From the NCBI GenBank assembly GCA_022709995.1, contig JAKLHU010000078.1, positions 1-8,065 on the forward strand: a stretch of 8,065 bases of DNA. The letters run 5' to 3'. Positions 5,999-8,065 of this stretch are shown here, piece by piece. Both the position numbers and the translations under genes were made by a program. Position 1 is the stretch's first letter, and each line of letters begins with the position of its first letter. The stretch is from Verrucomicrobiota bacterium. Its GTDB lineage: Bacteria; Verrucomicrobiota; Lentisphaeria; Oligosphaerales; Oligosphaeraceae. Below the pieces are notes generated by a model, which worked only from the letters and a program-made list of their open reading frames with translations, was not told where the DNA came from and ran no database searches.

Positions 5999-6823
5999 AT
6001 GACGGAACATCTTCGCATTCTGCTCTGGCCGAACGGCGCTCCGGGCGCACTCGGCACTTCCCCGGCCGACTGCCCTGACCTGACCGTGACGTTTCCGGCG
6101 CTCCGGCCCGCCGGGCCCTGGTCCTGCGTCGTCGTCTGCCCCGGCGGCGGCTATGGCTGCAAGGCCGCGCACGAGGCGGAGCCGATTGCGCTCTGGCTGA
6201 ACAGCCTGGGCCTGGCGGCGGCGGTAGTCCAGTACCGCGTTTCCCCGTACCGCTATCCGGTCCCCGCCAACGACGTCCGCCGCGCCATCCGGCTGCTGCG
6301 CGCCAACGCCAAGGCCTGGAACCTCAATCCCGACCAGATTGCCGTTCTCGGCTTCAGCGCCGGCGGCCATTGCGCCATGACCGCCGCGACGATTTTCGAT
6401 GCTGGCCGTGCCGATGACCCCGATCCGGCGGAACGCCAAAGCTCACGCCCCGACGCCTTGATTGCGAGCTATCCGGTGGTCACCCTGATGGCCAAACGCC
6501 ATAACGGCTCCATGCTCAATCTACTGGCCGACGCCCAGGGCCAGGTCGATCCCAACCTGCAGCAATACCTCAGCCTGGAAAACCGCGTCACTCCGGAAAC
6601 CCCGCCAACCTTTCTCTGGCACACCGCCGATGACCAAGCCGTTCCCGTCGAAAACAGCCTGGACTTCGCCACCGCGCTGCGCCGGCACCAAATTCCCTTC
6701 GAACTGCACATCTTCCCGCATGGCCGCCACGGTCTGGCGCTCGCCAACGACGACCCGGTGGTCAGCCAATGGAAAAACCTCTGCCAAAAATGGCTCCGGG
6801 GACTCGGCTTCACGACAATCTGA
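5999..6823 (+). CDS. Alpha/beta hydrolase, acetyl-esterase/BD-FAE-like
   Basis: Serine hydrolase of 274 residues, probably removing acetyl or other ester groups from a sugar or small molecule; the substrate is not shown by sequence. The oxyanion motif is CPGGGYG (47-53). The nucleophile is S120 in LGFSAGGH (117-124), the acid probably D212 in HTADDQAVPVENS (208-220), and the base H244 in FPHGRHGLAL (239-248). The opening LLWPNGAPGALGT and the strand-helix order match the COG0657/BD-FAE type common in polysaccharide-degrading PVC bacteria. No signal peptide is seen, so it is probably cytoplasmic. No clear SD precedes the ATG. The next same-strand gene lies 194 bp downstream, without a terminator between them but also without evidence of an operon. 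Confidence 0.92.
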   Translation: MTEHLRILLWPNGAPGALGTSPADCPDLTVTFPALRPAGPWSCVVVCPGGGYGCKAAHEAEPIALWLNSLGLAAAVVQYRVSPYRYPVPANDVRRAIRLLRANAKAWNLNPDQIAVLGFSAGGHCAMTAATIFDAGRADDPDPAERQSSRPDALIASYPVVTLMAKRHNGSMLNLLADAQGQVDPNLQQYLSLENRVTPETPPTFLWHTADDQAVPVENSLDFATALRRHQIPFELHIFPHGRHGLALANDDPVVSQWKNLCQKWLRGLGFTTI

Positions 6824-7017
6824 CTGGACCAATACTGGCCTGACCCTGATGCCCTTGCCCGCCGTTTGGCATCGTCACGTGTCATTCAACTTCGAAACAG
6901 CCGGGGCCGAGAGGGCCCAACCGCCAGACAGACCGCCTTGGCCACTCCCGCTGCCTCGACGGCCCCGCTAGCCTCCGGCCCGCCGCGCCCCGACCGAAAA
7001 ATACCACGAAAATCCTC

Positions 7018-8016
7018 ATGACGTCTTCTTCCCCCGTCTTGGAAATTTTAGCGCCGGCCGGCAGCCGCGCCGCTCTGGAAGCGGCCTTGCAAGCCGGCGC
7101 TGACGCCGTCTATTTCGGCCTCAAGCACCTCAATGCCCGCCGCGGCGCCGCCAACTTCACCCCGGAAGAACTCCCGGACATCGTCCACCGTGTGCACCAG
7201 GCCGGCGGCAAGGCCCATTTGACGCTTAACATCGACATTCACCAGCGCGAGCTCGGCCTGGCCGCCCGCACCCTCGCCCTCGCGGCCGAAGCCGGCGTCG
7301 ACGCCGTCCTGGTCCGCGACCCCGCCCTGCTGGCCTTGCGCCCGCATTTTCCCCGGCTGGACTTTCACTTCAGCACCCAGGCCGCGGTCACCACCTCCGC
7401 CGGCGTCCAGGCCGCCAAGGCCATGGGGCTGTCCCGAGTCGTCCTGGCCCGCGAACTGTCACAGGCGGAAATCGCGGCGGCGGCCGCCGTGCCAGGCGTC
7501 GAGACCGAAGTCTTCGTCCAGGGCGCACTCTGCTTTTCCTGCTCCGGACGCTGCCTTCTTTCCAGCTGGGGCGGCGGCCGCAGCGGCAACCGCGGCGCCT
7601 GCGCCAGCCCCTGCCGCGTGCCCTGGACCAACGCCGACGGCCAGACCGCAAACCCGCTTTCCATGCACGACCTCTGCCTGCTCGGCCATCTTGACGCCCT
7701 CCGCGCCGCCGGCGTGGCCTCACTGAAGATTGAAGGACGTCTCAAGTCGCCGGCCTGGGTCGCCCAGGCTGTCAGCCTGTATCGCCACGCCGCCGACAAG
7801 ACCGCATTGCCCGCAGCCCTGCAGGCCGAGGCCGACCGCCTGGGTGAATACACCGGCCGGATGATGTCCAGCGGCTACTTCAACGCCGACCGGCATGACC
7901 TGACCGCGCCCTCGGCCCGGCCGGCCGCCGGCAGGCCGCGCTCAAGACCATGGCGCCGGTCGACGGACGCGCCGCGGCCTACGTGTGCCAGGATTTCGCG
8001 TGCCGGCTGCCGATGA
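7018..8016 (+). CDS. Peptidase U32-family protein, C-terminus disrupted
   Basis: The frame encodes 332 residues, of which about 1-300 are U32-family: LEILAPAG (8-15), AGADAVYFGLKHLNAR (27-42), HFSTQAAV (117-124), FVQGALCFSCSGRCLLSSW (166-184), GNRGACASPCR (190-200), MHDLC (216-220) and SLKIEGRLKS (235-244). Cysteines C172, C175, C179, C195 and C199 are in the region that binds an Fe-S cluster in studied relatives. Those relatives act in RNA hydroxylation (RlhA, TrhP) or ubiquinone synthesis (UbiU/UbiV); I cannot assign which role, or whether it is another. The family sequence ends around DRHDLTAPSARP (position ~7917). The last ~30 residues are Arg/Pro-rich and read as an out-of-frame version of a different protein, so the stop at 8016 is probably not native. 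No SD precedes the ATG. Confidence 0.85.
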   Translation: MTSSSPVLEILAPAGSRAALEAALQAGADAVYFGLKHLNARRGAANFTPEELPDIVHRVHQAGGKAHLTLNIDIHQRELGLAARTLALAAEAGVDAVLVRDPALLALRPHFPRLDFHFSTQAAVTTSAGVQAAKAMGLSRVVLARELSQAEIAAAAAVPGVETEVFVQGALCFSCSGRCLLSSWGGGRSGNRGACASPCRVPWTNADGQTANPLSMHDLCLLGHLDALRAAGVASLKIEGRLKSPAWVAQAVSLYRHAADKTALPAALQAEADRLGEYTGRMMSSGYFNADRHDLTAPSARPAAGRPRSRPWRRSTDAPRPTCARISRAGCR

Positions 8017-8057
8017 CCGGTCCGGCGGAGCTGGGCGCGTTGCTCGACGGCGCGTAG
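7929..8057 (+). pseudogene. C-terminal fragment of a YyaL/DUF255 thioredoxin-domain protein
   Basis: In a frame different from the U32 gene, the DNA reads RQAALKTMAPVDGRAAAY, then VCQDFACRLPMTGPAELGALL, and stops at TAG (8055-8057). The pattern PVDGxxxAYVCxxxxCxxP.T.P..L is how DUF255/YyaL (SPATA20-like) proteins end. Only the last ~40 residues of a ~600-700-residue protein are present, with no start and no N-terminal part in the window. Codon choice differs slightly from the U32 gene (more GCG, CTG and GAG). It is either a relic joined by rearrangement or an assembly chimera at a contig end. Confidence 0.65.
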
Positions 8058-8065
8058 GCCGTCGG

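Noticed and set aside
5921..6439. 172-codon minus-strand frame
   Set aside because: Antisense shadow of the alpha/beta hydrolase.
6904..6918. GGGCC-GAGAG-GGCCC hairpin after the hydrolase
   Set aside because: Five-pair stem with no T-tract on either strand; not supported as a terminator.
7365..7853. Several arginine- or alanine-rich minus-strand frames
   Set aside because: Antisense shadows of the U32 gene in high-GC DNA.

Overview
The window is GC-rich (roughly 60% or more by eye) bacterial DNA with long intergenic gaps and little use of Shine-Dalgarno sites apart from the two minus-strand genes. The main gene is a secreted protein built of GGG[A/T]-[Y/F] beta-helix coils, with a 'choice-of-anchor Q'-like end and a 'W-N-x-L-x-x-P' C-terminal domain. 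That architecture, together with a peptidase U32 gene and a DUF6125-like protein, suggests the Lentisphaerota/Kiritimatiellota/Verrucomicrobiota (PVC) neighbourhood. This placement is inference from protein style; no rRNA or tRNA is present to confirm it.

Layout, left to right. (1) An aldo/keto reductase on the minus strand (1-874) runs off the left edge. (2) A 336-bp divergent gap (875-1210) holds a candidate promoter for the next gene and, on the minus strand, a 17-codon mini-ORF with a strong ribosome binding site. (3) A large exported beta-helix/Ig-like repeat protein (1211-3856) overlaps by ATGA with (4) a small cysteine-rich cytosolic DUF6125-like protein (3853-4422). (5) A glutathione peroxidase (minus, 4530-5015) is convergent with these, with a good SD, a recognisable sigma70-type promoter and a weak terminator-like hairpin. 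(6) A gap of almost 1 kb (5016-5998) has no convincing gene. Its main content is a long, diverged inverted repeat (about 5537-5750), and it may also hold one small uncertain ORF. (7) An alpha/beta hydrolase of the acetyl-esterase type (5999-6823). (8) A peptidase U32-family gene (7018-8016) that loses its family sequence near position 7915. The last ~130 bases carry, in another frame, what reads as the extreme C-terminus of an unrelated YyaL/DUF255 thioredoxin-domain protein, so the right end is either a rearrangement or a contig-end chimera.

There is no obvious shared pathway. The reductase and glutathione peroxidase are housekeeping redox enzymes, the hydrolase probably removes ester groups from carbohydrates or small molecules, and the U32 protein probably takes part in RNA modification or another Fe-S-linked role. 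No defence system, CRISPR array, prophage or intact insertion sequence was seen. The items most worth a second look are the broken U32/YyaL junction, the ~100-bp-arm inverted repeat, and the cysteine-ladder beta-helix protein translationally coupled to a cysteine-rich cytosolic protein.
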